A program made the position numbers and the translations under genes. Under the pieces are notes generated by a model. That model was not told the DNA's origin. It searched no databases and worked only from the letters and a program-made list of their open reading frames with translations. Shown here piece by piece: positions 36,001 to 39,840 of a stretch of 64,000 nt of DNA. Location of the stretch: contig OY979730.1 of the NCBI GenBank assembly GCA_963855995.1, positions 8,471,300 through 8,535,299 on the forward strand. Reading direction: 5' to 3'. Position 1 is the stretch's first letter. Every line of letters starts with the position of its first letter. Origin of the DNA: Muricea muricata. Taxonomy: Eukaryota > Cnidaria > Anthozoa > Malacalcyonacea > Plexauridae.

Positions 36001-38589
36001 CAAGTCTGTGTCATTTCTGGCTGTGTAGACACTTTGTAGTAAAATAATGATTGTTTTGAACTTTTCAGGAGTCCTACGGGAAAGTCGTTCCACTGCTGGT
36101 CTCTGAAGCTCTGACCAATGATCTGTCGATAAAAGATGTAACTCCGATAACGGCCAATTTCCCGCCAGAAACCATGCTGACGCCATCGTCGTTTTCCTAC
36201 TCGTTCTATCGTTTCCAGTCCAACGCGGCCGCGTGTGCTCTGACGTTGCCAGACTTGGTTGTGTCTTTTACGAATGCGGTTTGGTATCACTCGAGCTTGG
36301 GCTATCTCTCGCTGATACCGAGGTATGTTGAAAACTAGGGGTTTGTTCTTGTAAACTGGGGGTTTTCAGGGGTTTTCCTTGAGTCTGTTCTTTTTACAGA
36401 GACGATTAAAGCTTGGCTCGGGTTAATTACGAAATAATCGTAAATAGTAAAAAATATCTTTTTGAGTATTTATGCTAAGCACTTGTCTTTTGTTGTGTAT
36501 TGTAGAAGTACTAAATATTTTGCCTCATTTTTGGTGACTATAAACTTGTTCAATTTATTTTTTTATACGAAAGGCGCTATTTTCTATTGTTGTCTTTCAA
36601 AATTCTCGTGAAATGTGTGCACTGACTCACGCAGAAATGTCTCGTGTTTTATAGAGTTTTGGTGGAATCATAATCGTATACTACTACAAATGCTGTCATT
36701 TAATTGGGTACTTTCTATCTATTCCTCGATGGATAGCGAGTAGAAAAACAAATTTTTCCGTATTTTCATTTCAAGTCAACGTAATAAAATCAATTTTTAT
36801 CTCTGATTCTTCCGAAACAGTTAGATTACTTGTTCTCTATTTCTACACGGTGATGTGTATTCGGGTTTTGCCCTCGTTGACTATTATCGCATAAAAATCT
36901 CGAGCTCATTTTTAAATAGACGCACGGGTTTTCGAGCACTCTACAATCAGCGCCCCTGTTTTTAAAAGACGATTTCAAAAATATTTATATCATTTCATCT
37001 AGCTTATTGAAAGACACGTTCAAACCTTTGATTCAGAACGAGGCACAATTTTTGTTCGTTTGCCGACTCTTGGGGCCATTTCTGTTTCGCTTTTATTCTG
37101 AGAAACCAAGATGCTTGCTAGAGGTTAGTGAAAGGAAACGTTTGGAAATGTTTTATTGCTTTACATTTGCATATCTCGCTTGCTTGATTTGCGAATCATT
37201 TGGACTGAAAAAAGTAAAAAAATTTATACGGACTTTGATATTGATTAACAGCATTAGAATATGAGCGCCAGAGAGTCTTTGCACGTGTGCATTTAAAATT
37301 TCATCAAGATCTAAACCCACGACATCGAAACATTGGGGGAGCTTGGAGCGCAGGGGAGGGGGGTGGCTAGTAAGGGACTGTGGACAATGTCATAAATAAG
37401 TTTTTCCAGTCCACATGATGGGCCATGGTTCTGATTGGATGCTCTTCCGGTTAGTTTGAGATTCTGCATAAATTACCGCAAAAGAATATAATTTGAGAAA
37501 TAGCGTGAATTTATGCCAAGTGAGCAATTAGTGTGGAATTGCTAACTCGATTTATACGAGGGACTGGAAGCACAATTATCAGCATTGTCCACAGACTGCC
37601 TTTTTCCACTTTTACCCGTTTCTCCCCAAACACTCCCCTAAAGATACTCTGGGAAGCACGGATAACGCAAGCGGTTAGTGTGTTGTGCCTATCACCACTG
37701 AAAAACCTAAACCAAATCTGATGTGTGTGCATGTGAGAGAGTTTTCGTACATAGTAAATGTCTCCTGTAATTTCAAGGTTTTTCTCCGGGTACTCCGAGG
37801 TTTTTTCCCTCTTGAAAAAATCAACACACTTAGGTAACAAAAAATTACACAAACTGAACTAGCTTCAAAGCAGAAATGGTGGCCTTTTGAAGGGACTCCT
37901 TGCCCTATTGCTAGTCTTCTGTTGACAAGTTCTTTCACAAATTTGTAAGAACAAAACAAAACGAGATGGTTCCACATCTATCATTCCATCGAATTCTCTT
38001 TTGGTGACGAAAAATTTAGAGTAGAAATCCGATTGAAACCTCAGAAATCAGTGTGACCTCCTTAGTTTTTTACATGCAAACGTAAAAAAAAAACTTGAAA
38101 AATATTCAGACAATATGCACTCACCGATCAACTGAAGTTGCAAGAACCTTTTCTATTAGGTCATGAACACCATTGGAAATTTGTGGTAGTGCACGGCAGA
38201 TCTATACCATTTGTGTAATTTTCACACCAAGCAGAAAAGAAAACAACATTAGCTGCATTATTATCTTCTTGTAGATTGCTAAAGAACTGTACGCCATACT
38301 TGACGTTGTTGACAAAAAATCTCCTCATCTTTATCACATCGATACGATTTGTGATTTTTTGTATCCTTTTATGTCTTTTCGAGGAAAATTCGAGATCTTT
38401 AAAAATACTAAATGTTTACTTCCACATTACGGCATGGCGGGCTTTTGTTATTCTTTGCATTCTGTTTCATGTTGCCTAAAACTAAAATTAATGTTAAAAA
38501 TGCCTTGCTGTCTTCATACCAATTATCAAAGATTCGTAAAGGATTACTTTGTTATAAGACGAACTATAAACAGCACGATCTCTTCCTAA
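10..38589 (+). CDS. MED23: Mediator complex subunit 23, 39-exon gene model
   Basis: MED23 is a large helical-repeat subunit of the Mediator tail. It links activators such as Elk1 and E1A-type or insulin/MAPK-responsive factors to RNA polymerase II in the nucleus (family knowledge). Here 39 GT-AG exons, joined by eye, give about 1,290-1,360 residues against about 1,370 in human. Landmark blocks seen include RNACLLPAYF, YPEGKVSPHW, RCPVLDEILVDLV, GRDCLMWFILQ, LLEMFSYRL, SEELNRIFVLNIARA, QVLEKLGARAL, FADFLVHDYS, DMVWKYHIV, NFGNVCLRFLP, DRPITYVYNALYYY, EFPSTSAHALYSTCVELM, WYHSSLGYLSLIPR and HIDTICDFL. All junction phases agree except exon 1/exon 2. About 20 residues are missing between exons 33 and 34 relative to vertebrates, and the C-terminus is unresolved. 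No internal stops occur in the chosen frames. Introns are packed with short non-autonomous repeats. Identification is secure; exact ends are not. Confidence 0.96.
58..3832 (+). other. Intron 1 of MED23, no other gene seen
   Basis: This 3.8-kb stretch is AT-rich with short degenerate repeats. I see no conserved exon, although phase logic predicts a small one here. It holds a foldback repeat near 1957-2080 and a block rich in AACACA/TGTGTT words near 2405-2560. Confidence 0.5.
1957..2080. repeat. Foldback element, CGAAACGTAGCG family, copy 1
   Basis: The left arm at 1957-1995 (GCTTCAACCGCATCGTAG then CGAAACGTAGCG) is answered by an imperfect reverse complement at 2039-2080. A relative lies at 27834-27965 in another MED23 intron. 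Confidence 0.65.
3833..3947 (+). CDS. MED23: MED23 exon 2
   Basis: The acceptor TTTTTTAG is followed by a frame starting at the second base that reads FIARDHVKEREK and then GSFKDFWKSVNNLL. The latter aligns with vertebrate GAFRQFWGGL. The donor is GTAATA and the exon ends in phase 0. The other two frames have a stop or no similarity. Confidence 0.85.
4002..4140. repeat. Short foldback MITE, CGAAGCCAGCCCGACA termini
   Basis: Arms 4002-4040 and 4102-4140 are near-perfect inverted repeats (CGAAGCCAGCCCGACA then TTTGGTCATGC). A related end occurs near 9208-9236. It lies in MED23 intron 2. No coding capacity. Confidence 0.8.
4691..4821 (+). CDS. MED23: MED23 exon 3
   Basis: Reads VAATNIKLLGKFIERIQE and then VMFGLIQRMIDENIIRAR, matching the vertebrate block WIVKFIHGQ...LPPR. 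It opens in phase 0 after TATAG and ends in phase 2 at GTGCGG. Confidence 0.87.
5155..5245 (+). repeat. Hammerhead-like core with conserved 3' tail
   Basis: CTGAAGA (5163-5169), a potential GACA/TGTC stem, then GAAACG (5188-5193) match the CUGANGA...GAAA hammerhead layout. The tail with TTTACGGAGTTTC recurs at 4419-4490 (degenerate) and 44290-44360. This layout is known from Penelope-like retroelements. Activity is untested. Confidence 0.45.
5395..5475 (+). repeat. Degenerate tRNA-derived SINE piece
   Basis: A box-B-like AGTTCGATTCC is followed by a tail with TGATGAATTTTTCTCAA. The same tail occurs near 3740-3765 and 15530-15545, so these are copies of one SINE family. Confidence 0.5.
5572..5683 (+). 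CDS. MED23: MED23 exon 4
   Basis: Reads MICEAVLKSGKLNF and then LLPSIDYK, matching vertebrate LVCESLINSDTLEW and GGVDYK. Acceptor TTTGGCAG, donor GTAGAT, phase 2 to 0. Confidence 0.88.
6170..6253. mobile_element. 84-bp Tc1/mariner-type MITE
   Basis: Termini CAGGGTGTCCCA and TGGGACACCCTG are exact inverted repeats flanked by TA on both sides (6168-6169 and 6254-6255). TA duplication is the hallmark of Tc1/mariner insertion. It sits in MED23 intron 4. Confidence 0.8.
6261..6593. repeat. Foldback element with ACAGTTAATA termini
   Basis: The left end (ACAGTTAATAGAATACATGG, ATAGCTCATTATCTATG) is mirrored at the right end (CATAGATAATGAGCTGTAT, CCATGTATTTTATTAACTGT). A truncated relative is at about 21690-21800. 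Lies in MED23 intron 4. Confidence 0.75.
6647..6745 (+). CDS. MED23: MED23 exon 5
   Basis: Reads GCRDIFTLVLEKSKDIPN and then ending IDAVLK, matching vertebrate GVRDLLKVILEKILTIPN. Acceptor TTCTAG, donor GTATAG, 33 codons, phase 0 at both ends. Confidence 0.9.
6943..7036 (-). repeat. tRNA-derived SINE, family 1
   Basis: On the minus strand, box A (TAGGTCAGTTGGTAGAG) and box B (GTAGGTTCTATTCC) are spaced as in a tRNA and followed by CCACCGTGGTCAGGCATA. Another copy lies at 8538-8625 (+) and a fragment at 32434-32500 (-). Confidence 0.75.
7430..7492 (+). CDS. MED23: MED23 exon 6
   Basis: Reads VIRLILDRNACLLPAYF and then CINE, nearly identical to vertebrate ILERNACLLPAYF. Acceptor TGCTGCAG, donor GTAAGG, 21 codons, phase 0 at both ends. 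Confidence 0.95.
7960..8001 (+). CDS. MED23: MED23 exon 7 (42 nt)
   Basis: Reads ILKIYPEGKVSPHW, matching vertebrate IRKLYPEGKLPHW. Acceptor TCATCTAG, donor GTGAGT, phase 0 at both ends. Confidence 0.95.
8158..8227 (+). CDS. MED23: MED23 exon 8
   Basis: Reads ALSKVLTDFVDGFRPLAH, matching vertebrate NLVSDFVDTFRPTAR. Acceptor GTTTCAG, donor GTTTGT, ends in phase 1. Confidence 0.95.
8538..8625 (+). repeat. tRNA-derived SINE, family 1
   Basis: Box-A-like CATAGCACAGTTGGCAGAG and box-B-like TAAGTTTGATTCC precede the family tail CCACCGTGGTCAGACATA. It is in MED23 intron 8 in the gene's orientation. Confidence 0.75.
8819..8946 (+). CDS. MED23: MED23 exon 9
   Basis: Reads GRSHLHPIIGSP and then SGIWRLDQKLLTFSFK and VQLPYDK. 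This matches vertebrate GRCSLLPVV, SWKLDPATLRFPLK and LLPYDK. Acceptor TTCTAG, donor GTGAGT, phase 1 to 0. Confidence 0.95.
9241..9600. repeat. ACTTGTT-word repeat element, copy 1
   Basis: Starts with an AAAAACGCACG-type end and is then composed almost wholly of degenerate CTTGTT/AACAAG words (TCAAGTTGTCAACAAG, AACAGCTTGTTCC). Other copies are near 18830, 22280, 24700, 35677, 38925 and 39690. Confidence 0.7.
9865..9960 (+). CDS. MED23: MED23 exon 10
   Basis: Reads LLRNIMKQPHSRETVS and then ILTLNKT, matching vertebrate LLRYVLEQPYSRDMV and MLGLNKQ. Acceptor TTTAG, donor GTAAGG, 32 codons in phase 0. Confidence 0.95.
10334..10720. repeat. 387-bp palindromic tRNA-derived element
   Basis: Two head-to-head copies of a tRNA-like sequence form long arms. 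Each arm has box A (TAGCTCAATTGGTAGA in the right copy) and box B (GAGTTCGAATCCC), then an AACGAAAAATTCGTTG-type end. The centre is near 10527. It ends 33 bp before exon 11. A decayed copy is at 22531-22970. Confidence 0.85.
10753..10944 (+). CDS. MED23: MED23 exon 11
   Basis: Reads VRERCPVLDEILVDLVMEAL and, further on, LNFAAIISTLSEK. This matches vertebrate QRCPVLEDQLVDLVVYAM and FQFASFPHMVLSLHQK. 64 codons, phase 0 at both ends, donor GTATGG. A 387-bp palindromic repeat ends 33 bases upstream of the exon. Confidence 0.97.
11568..11938 (+). mobile_element. TTAA MITE family A, copy 1 (internally deleted)
   Basis: Termini AGGGGAATGGCAAC and GTTGCCATTTCCT are flanked by TTAA (11564-11567, 11939-11942). 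It is shorter than its relatives (371 versus about 515 bp). piggyBac-type target choice is inferred from TTAA. Confidence 0.85.
12261..12505. mobile_element. MITE with TTTACACTGGCC termini
   Basis: TTTACACTGGCCT on the left is answered by CAGGCCAGTGTAAA on the right. The body includes a CAACATGGCGGCC motif. In MED23 intron 11. Confidence 0.6.
12784..12870 (+). CDS. MED23: MED23 exon 12
   Basis: Reads IEEVRWYKGRDCLMWFILQL, matching vertebrate LIKGRDHLMWVLLQF. Acceptor ATTGTAG, donor GTGCGC, 29 codons, phase 0 at both ends. It fills exactly the segment expected between exons 11 and 13. Confidence 0.93.
12985..13331. mobile_element. TTAA MITE family C
   Basis: GGCCGGAACACACGAG on the left pairs with CTCGTGTGTTCCAGCCT on the right, flanked by TTAA at 12981-12984 and 13332-13335. 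The body is rich in TTGCTGCAACA words. Starts 114 bp after exon 12. Confidence 0.85.
13332..13422. repeat. GATAG-type microsatellite
   Basis: Irregular GATAGGATAG tracts directly abut the right TTAA of the preceding MITE. Confidence 0.8.
13917..13976 (+). CDS. MED23: MED23 exon 13
   Basis: Reads QFKDFHPLIKMIEFLYPDKK, matching vertebrate ADFLPVMKLFDLLYPEKE. The acceptor is TTGCAG. A NAGNAG arrangement (GCAGCAG) could drop the first glutamine. Donor GTAAGA, phase 0. Confidence 0.94.
14146..14229 (+). CDS. MED23: MED23 exon 14
   Basis: Reads PLAVPDSNSSS and then SMAVACLWNVISSK, matching vertebrate IPVPDINKPQS and FAMTCIWIHLNRK. Acceptor TTACAG, donor GTGAGT, 28 codons in phase 0. Confidence 0.94.
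15061..15125 (+). CDS. MED23: MED23 exon 15
   Basis: Reads APGQNISPPKPK and then LVSHLE, aligning with vertebrate AQNDNSKLQIPIPHS and LRLHHE. Acceptor TTTGTAG, donor GTAAGT, ends in phase 2. Confidence 0.88.
15183..15345 (+). repeat. Dispersed 160-bp repeat, copy 1
   Basis: Shares ACCGGATAGTGATTTTCTCA, TCTAAACATGTTCT and GTGTCATTGCTTT blocks with 15725-15885 and 28830-28995. It is probably the body of a SINE, because a tRNA-like stretch lies beside it at 15455-15515. Confidence 0.75.
15455..15560 (+). repeat. tRNA-derived SINE head
   Basis: TCCGTGGCTTATTTGGTGAG (box-A-like) and CCTAGGTTCGAATCCTG (box B) are spaced as in a tRNA. They are followed by the TGATGAATTTTTCT tail shared with 5460 and 3745. 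Confidence 0.7.
15725..15885 (+). repeat. Dispersed 160-bp repeat, copy 2
   Basis: Same blocks and orientation as the copy at 15183, only 540 bp away, so both sit in MED23 intron 15. Confidence 0.75.
16237..16313 (+). CDS. MED23: MED23 exon 16
   Basis: Reads NVFKLFQHPGK and then DSHTALLINA, matching vertebrate YKIALLCNA. Acceptor TGTGTAG, donor GTAAGT. The incoming phase 2 exactly fits exon 15, which argues against a decoy exon at 16156-16186. Confidence 0.88.
17456..17600 (+). CDS. MED23: MED23 exon 17
   Basis: Reads NTIAFVTDLWFGKNSAQ and then STPIPLQLLDLVTYPAK. This matches vertebrate FTLPMGALVETIYGNG and ITPLPMNLLDSLTVHAK. Acceptor TTTAG, donor GTAAGT, phase 1 to 2. Confidence 0.92.
18230..18700. 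repeat. Dispersed repeat with GTATCAGATAC and GAGAGTTGTATA blocks
   Basis: Blocks GCTGAAAGCGAGAGTTGTAT and GTGAAACTCTCCAATTTTAT recur at about 19575-19720 and 54075-54215. It is palindromic in part. In MED23 intron 17. Confidence 0.55.
18830..18965. repeat. ACTTGTT-word repeat element, copy 2
   Basis: Starts ATAAACGCCACAAACTTGTT and continues with TTGTTACAACTTGTTGAAAC words. Same family as 9241-9600. Confidence 0.65.
19104..19231 (+). CDS. MED23: MED23 exon 18
   Basis: Reads GLISYIGTLI and then SYVLLETYSRLLAEND, ending IPGIRNVVG. It matches vertebrate LIHSIATRVI, ALVETYSRLLVYMEIE and LGIKGF. Acceptor TTCCTAG, donor GTGCGT, phase 2 to 1. Confidence 0.93.
19790..19913. repeat. 35-bp tandem repeat, about 3.5 units
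   Basis: TCCTTTGGATTTCTTTTG recurs at 19811, 19846 and 19881, a 35-bp period, joined by CCATAATTTCTTTGGAG. It lies in MED23 intron 18 about 140 bp before exon 19. Confidence 0.9.
20057..20234 (+). CDS. MED23: MED23 exon 19
   Basis: Reads LPSVLKNKAWGILYNLLEMF and, further on, LISHIHSIAAIPHTNQN. This is close to vertebrate LPTVFKSHAWGILHTLLEMF and LLSHLHTLAAVAQTNQN, and is one of the best conserved parts of the gene. Acceptor TTCCTAG, donor GTGAGT, phase 1 to 2. Confidence 0.98.
21004..21088 (+). CDS. MED23: MED23 exon 20
   Basis: Reads CLESTAFRLIQGLEN and then YFTKHEANV, matching vertebrate CVESTALRLITALGS and FTRFLSDPKTV. The leading C is completed across the junction. Donor GTAGGT, ends in phase 0. 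Confidence 0.95.
21556..21628 (+). CDS. MED23: MED23 exon 21
   Basis: Reads LVSSESEELNRIFVLNIARA, matching vertebrate VLSAESEELNRALILTLARA. Acceptor TTTCAG. The donor GTCGGT is non-optimal but preserves phase 1. Confidence 0.95.
22175..22244 (+). CDS. MED23: MED23 exon 22
   Basis: Reads GTEQHSSQWYEAIFKTIVEK and then TPM. It aligns with vertebrate GSDSIQGTWCKDILQTIM. The donor GTATGT at 22245 gives phase 2 and restores TPMNWSKHTL across the junction, like vertebrate TPHNWASHTL. Confidence 0.9.
22280..22420. repeat. ACTTGTT-word repeat element, copy 3
   Basis: Starts AAAACGCCACGGACCTG, then TTACAAGTTGTCAACAAG, and ends near AAGATTTTTACGTGTGT. The two ends resemble an inverted repeat (AAAACG.../...TTTTACG). 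It begins about 35 bp after the exon 22 donor. Confidence 0.65.
22531..22970. repeat. Decayed palindromic tRNA-derived element
   Basis: A diverged relative of 10334-10720, with the same inverted tRNA-like arms (box B region near 22537-22560 and 22905-22920). A rearranged fragment lies between them. In MED23 intron 22. Confidence 0.75.
23112..23239 (+). CDS. MED23: MED23 exon 23
   Basis: Reads WSKHTLQHFPQSIQQFFMQ and then QRVEDEYSKFK, matching vertebrate WASHTLSCFPGPLQAFFKQ and NVEEEYRKWK. Acceptor CTCCACAG, donor GTAAGT, phase 2 to 1. Confidence 0.94.
23530..23865 (+). mobile_element. 336-bp TIR element, copy 1
   Basis: Begins ATAGATATCTCATATACACT and ends with its inverted form at GATATCTAT. 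The second copy, 34864-35200, has the same orientation and is nearly the same length. Non-coding. Confidence 0.85.
24577..24643 (+). CDS. MED23: MED23 exon 24
   Basis: Reads NMKSQAEVLSHFAEPSPPN and then IFV. It aligns with vertebrate NENDIITHFSMQGSPPLFL. Acceptor TTTTTAG, donor GTGAGT, phase 1 to 2. Confidence 0.9.
24700..25165. repeat. ACTTGTT-word repeat cluster, copy 4
   Basis: CCGCCACAGACTTGTTACAA at the left and CGCACCTTGTTACAAG at the right border a cluster of TTGCAACTTGT words. In MED23 intron 24. Confidence 0.55.
25725..25778 (+). CDS. MED23: MED23 exon 25 (54 nt)
   Basis: Reads CIIWKCLLETGRVNQICLQ across its junctions, matching vertebrate CLLWKMLLETDHINQIGYR. Acceptor ATTTTAG, donor GTATGT, phase 2 to 2. 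Confidence 0.93.
25972..26484 (+). mobile_element. TTAA MITE family A, copy 2
   Basis: AGGGAAATGGCAACAAAAAC start, TTGCTATTTCTAT end, flanked by TTAA at 25968-25971 and 26485-26488. Inside lie CCGCCATCTTGG (YY1-like) and TGACGTCA (CRE, 26145-26152). In MED23 intron 25 with copy 3. Confidence 0.9.
27048..27564 (+). mobile_element. TTAA MITE family A, copy 3
   Basis: AGGGAAATGGCAACC start and TTCCTATTTCCCT end. TTAA on the left, TTAG on the right (one change). Same orientation as copy 2, 564 bp away in the same intron, ending 147 bp before exon 26. Confidence 0.9.
27712..27826 (+). CDS. MED23: MED23 exon 26
   Basis: Reads QVLEKLGARALSKQIRVFA and then DFLVHDYSLLS, close to vertebrate RVLERIGARALVAHVRTFA and DFLVYEFSTSA. 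Acceptor ACTGTAG, donor GTATTG, ends in phase 0. Confidence 0.97.
27834..27965. repeat. Foldback element, CGAAACGTAGCG family, copy 2
   Basis: Starts TTAAGGCTGTTTTCAAC. Arms containing GGCGAAACGTAGCGTATT and AATACGCTACACTACG are inverted. It begins eight bases after the exon 26 donor. Confidence 0.75.
28043..28114 (+). CDS. MED23: MED23 exon 27
   Basis: Reads RITCLHDMVWKYHIVSID and then RLVLCL, matching vertebrate EILNDMVWKYNIVTLD and RLILCL. 24 codons, phase 0 at both ends, acceptor TTTTTCAG, donor GTAAGA. Confidence 0.97.
28647..28757 (+). CDS. MED23: MED23 exon 28
   Basis: Reads MLRYYESKEAQVCNLLLSF and then LLLKNPAFRDRIHSFVQE. This matches vertebrate GNEAQVCYFIIQLLLLK and FRNRVSDFVKE. 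37 codons in phase 0. Confidence 0.96.
28830..28995 (+). repeat. Dispersed 160-bp repeat, copy 3
   Basis: Shares CCACCGTATAGTGTTTTTCT, AAAGTCACTTTCTATCTCC and AGTGTCATTGCTTTCA with copies at 15183 and 15725. In MED23 intron 28. Confidence 0.7.
29096..29155 (+). CDS. MED23: MED23 exon 29
   Basis: Reads VQPDYWKHIDWHQKHRAYHQ, matching vertebrate NSPEHWLQNDWHTKHMNYHK. Acceptor TTACAG, donor GTGCAA, 20 codons in phase 0. Confidence 0.95.
29589..29702 (+). CDS. MED23: MED23 exon 30
   Basis: Reads KYGEKFYFEGLREATKASS and then YLPTNFGNVCLRFLP. This matches vertebrate KYPEKLYFEGLAEQ and YLPIYFGNVCLRFLP. 38 codons in phase 0, donor GTAAGT. Confidence 0.97.
30378..30477 (+). CDS. MED23: MED23 exon 31
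   Basis: Reads VLDVVIHRFIELPPVSAGLE and then LLHNFGALYKFH. This matches vertebrate VFDIVIHRFLELLPVSKSLE and LLDHLGGLYKFH. Acceptor CTGTAG, donor GTGAGT, ends in phase 1. Confidence 0.97.
30750..30981. mobile_element. TTAA MITE family D
   Basis: AGGCTGCTTTCCAGTTA on the left and TAACTGGAAAACAGCCT on the right. CTAA (one change) and TTAA (30982-30985) flank it. The arms include ACGTGCACGCACGTAAAA. In MED23 intron 31. Confidence 0.85.
31461..31617. mobile_element. TTAA MITE family E, 157 bp
   Basis: GCCCCTTTTACACGACCAA on the left and TTGGTCGTGTAAAAGGGGC on the right are perfect inverted termini. The right flank is TTAA and the left ATAA. It ends 100 bp before exon 32. Confidence 0.87.
31718..31800 (+). 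CDS. MED23: MED23 exon 32
   Basis: Reads DRPITYVYNALYYYNHILNQ and then RQASRKKL. This matches vertebrate DRPVTYLYNTLHYYEMHLRD and RAFLKRKL. Acceptor CTCCTAG, donor GTAAGC, phase 1 to 0. Confidence 0.97.
32353..32383 (+). CDS. MED23: MED23 exon 33 (31-nt microexon)
   Basis: Reads VPFQISALQT, aligned with vertebrate VHAIIGSLKD. Acceptor ATTTCAG, donor GTGAGT, ends in phase 1 and fits exon 34. The following vertebrate stretch GWCLSDTYLKCAMN has no counterpart that I can find. Confidence 0.75.
32434..32500 (-). repeat. tRNA-derived SINE fragment, family 1
   Basis: Keeps the tail and box B half (CGTAGGTTTTATTCCCA on the minus strand) but has lost box A. It sits in intron 33, exactly where about 20 vertebrate MED23 residues are absent. 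Confidence 0.65.
32605..32667 (+). CDS. MED23: MED23 exon 34
   Basis: Reads EIEWKPDLEYYCGMVGRLVD, matching vertebrate NPWVPDDTYYCRLIGRLVD. The acceptor is AACAG. The donor GTATCC is weak but keeps phase 1 for exon 35. Confidence 0.9.
32965..33653. mobile_element. TTAA element family B, 689 bp
   Basis: GGTGGCTCGATACAG on the left pairs with ATGTCGAGCCACC on the right. TTAA flanks both sides (32961-32964, 33654-33657). No reading frame of note. The right TTAA is also the left flank of the next MITE. Confidence 0.85.
33658..34176 (-). mobile_element. TTAA MITE family A, copy 4 (reversed)
   Basis: AGGGAAATGGCAACAAAA start and TTGTTGCCATTTCCCT end, TTAA at 33654-33657 and 34177-34180. The internal TGACGTCACC and CCAAGATGGCGG are inverted relative to the other four copies. 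It lies 202 bp before exon 35. Confidence 0.9.
34379..34507 (+). CDS. MED23: MED23 exon 35
   Basis: Reads ISGNSPFPTFDLRFHEFP and then SAHALYSTCVELMCLPVSD. This matches vertebrate MAGKSPGPFPNCDWRFNEFP and AAHALHVTCVELMALAVSG. Acceptor TGGTGTAG, donor GTAAAG, phase 1 to 1. Confidence 0.95.
34864..35200 (+). mobile_element. 336-bp TIR element, copy 2
   Basis: Same termini and orientation as 23530-23865. It ends 77 bp before exon 36 of MED23. Confidence 0.85.
35278..35399 (+). CDS. MED23: MED23 exon 36
   Basis: Its second half reads NDTSTWMNAVALIISSLP, matching vertebrate ENITAWMNAIGLIITALP. The first half (VFVKSLILVILFSGETS) is weakly conserved. I chose the acceptor at 35277 because it is phase-compatible with exon 35. 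A later acceptor at 35314 is out of phase. Donor GTAAGT. Confidence 0.85.
35677..36030. repeat. ACTTGTT-word repeat element, copy 5
   Basis: GAAAACGCACTTGTTGCAAC start, then dense CTTGCAAC, CTTGATGCAAG and ATCAAGTC words. It ends near GACACTTTG, about 40 bp before exon 37. This copy uses TGCATCAAG variants. Confidence 0.65.
36069..36322 (+). CDS. MED23: MED23 exon 37 (longest internal)
   Basis: 85 residues. It starts ESYGKVVPLLVSEAL and ends FTNAVWYHSSLGYLSLIPR, aligned with vertebrate ALAHAVWHHSSIGQLSLIPK. It is locally more GC-rich than its neighbours. Acceptor TTTCAG, donor GTATGT, ends in phase 2. Confidence 0.96.
37003..37123 (+). CDS. MED23: MED23 exon 38
   Basis: Reads LLKDTFKPLIQNEAQFLF and then CRLLGPFLFRFYSEKPRCLL. 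This matches vertebrate LPIVKTEFQLLYVYHLVGPF and RFQQERTRCMIE. Acceptor CATCTAG, donor GTTAGT, ends in phase 0. Confidence 0.96.
37376..37597. repeat. Possible MITE with GACTGTGGACAATG ends
   Basis: GACTGTGGACAATGTC on the left is answered by CATTGTCCACAGACTG on the right. The interior shows no gene. In MED23 intron 38. Confidence 0.55.
37785..37815 (+). repeat. SINE tail fragment
   Basis: TTTCTCCGGGTACTCCG is shared with 55385-55402 and, in part, with 61190-61205 downstream of a tRNA-like SINE head. Isolated tails suggest 5'-truncated copies. Confidence 0.5.
38275..38589 (+). CDS. MED23: MED23 exon 39, last recognisable exon; end uncertain
   Basis: Opens after TTGTAG and reads IAKELYAILDVVDKKSPHL and then YHIDTICDFL, matching vertebrate MDPICDFLYH. 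Past about 38360 the frame stays open to TAA at 38587-38589, but similarity is lost. Either this is the true divergent C-terminus, or splicing occurs at the GTATCC at 38361 into an exon I cannot find. Confidence 0.75.
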   Translation: MAKELYAILDVVDKKSPHLYHIDTICDFLYPFMSFRGKFEIFKNTKCLLPHYGMAGFCYSLHSVSCCLKLKLMLKMPCCLHTNYQRFVKDYFVIRRTINSTISS

Positions 38590-38924
38590 AATTAAGGCTT
38601 TATTGTAAAAACGGCTAAAATGCTTTAATTTTAATATACCGTAATGATCAAACAAGTTGGAAGAAAATAACGAAAGCATTGCAAGAAAGGGGTGGGAGAT
38701 CGCAGGGCCAGATTAGGGTTAGGAAAGGGTTGGGGCGCCTTAAAAAATAAGACAATATCTTAGTTTGACAGGCTTTTTGACAATTAAGGCATAGCCTCAA
38801 TTTGAGTAAGAGACTATGCTGTTATAAAATATTTTATCGTGATGTCGCAGACAAAATTGCCGAGAGCAGCAAATTGTGTCTGTTATAATAATACAACAAT
38901 ATTGTTTCAACCTTGTTTCGTCAG

Positions 38925-39135
38925 CCTTGTAACATTCTTGCTGTATGATGATTGTACAACCTTGTAACGAGTCTGATAATGTCATTAAGCTTGTTGCAAG
39001 TTGTTAACAGCTTGTTCCAAACTTGTTACATCAAACACGGAACAAGCAGTGCGAACACAACTCGTTGACAACTTATGAATAAACTTGTGACAACTTGTTT
39101 GCTGGCTTATAACTACTTGTGCATTTTTACATGTG
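38925..39135. repeat. ACTTGTT-word repeat element, copy 6
   Basis: TTGTTGCAAGTTGTTAACAG, GGAACAAGCAGTGCGAACAC and an end ACTTGTGCATTTTTACATGT are shared with the family at 9241-9600 and 22280-22420. Confidence 0.65.
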
Positions 39136-39689
39136 TACTGTAAGTAGAAATAAATCGAGCAGTACAAGTGTAGTAATCATATATTTTACCCACTAAGATA
39201 TTTCATTGCAACAGCCCTTGGTTAAAGGATATATAAATTACGGTACATGTATGTAGGACAGTATTTTATTTTCAGACGTAAATTTCGAATTTATTTCGAC
39301 CAAACACCGCCCCCAAATTGCGAAAATGATTATTCAATTCATTGAACAAAAGTTATTTTGTTTAACTGTGTGCAAACAGCTATCATATAAAGTACATGTT
39401 CGTGGGTGATTCCATCAAACAAGACATTCAACATTACATCGCCAGTTTCCGTCCCATGCTTCAAGATCGTATGACTTTTATTGCGCATGTTGGTCATACG
39501 CGTGAAGATACTGCCTCTGTGTCGGCGTAGCGTAGTCCTACTGGTCCAGTACTGGACGCTGCAACGAAGGAAAAACAGATAGTGCGCAGGGTGGATGGAT
39601 AAACTCTAGATGTAATTGAGTTATGTAGGTGGTTTTAGTGGACTCTATGTTACATTGGAACGATAGCACGGATTTAGGTATCCTAACCT

Positions 39690-39840
39690 ACACAACCAAA
39701 AACGCGCAAGTTGCAACAAGTTTGTTGACCTCTTGCAACAACTGTTTCACAACATGCCGATACGTTCACGTGGATTGCGACAGCTTGTTGAGGACAAGTC
39801 TCATGTTGCAAGTTGTCAACAAACTTGTTGCACCTGAGAA
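39690..39840. repeat. ACTTGTT-word repeat element, copy 7
   Basis: CAACCAAAAACGCGCAAGTT start, then GCAACAAGTTTGTTGACC and TTGCAAGTTGTCAACAAAC. Confidence 0.65.
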
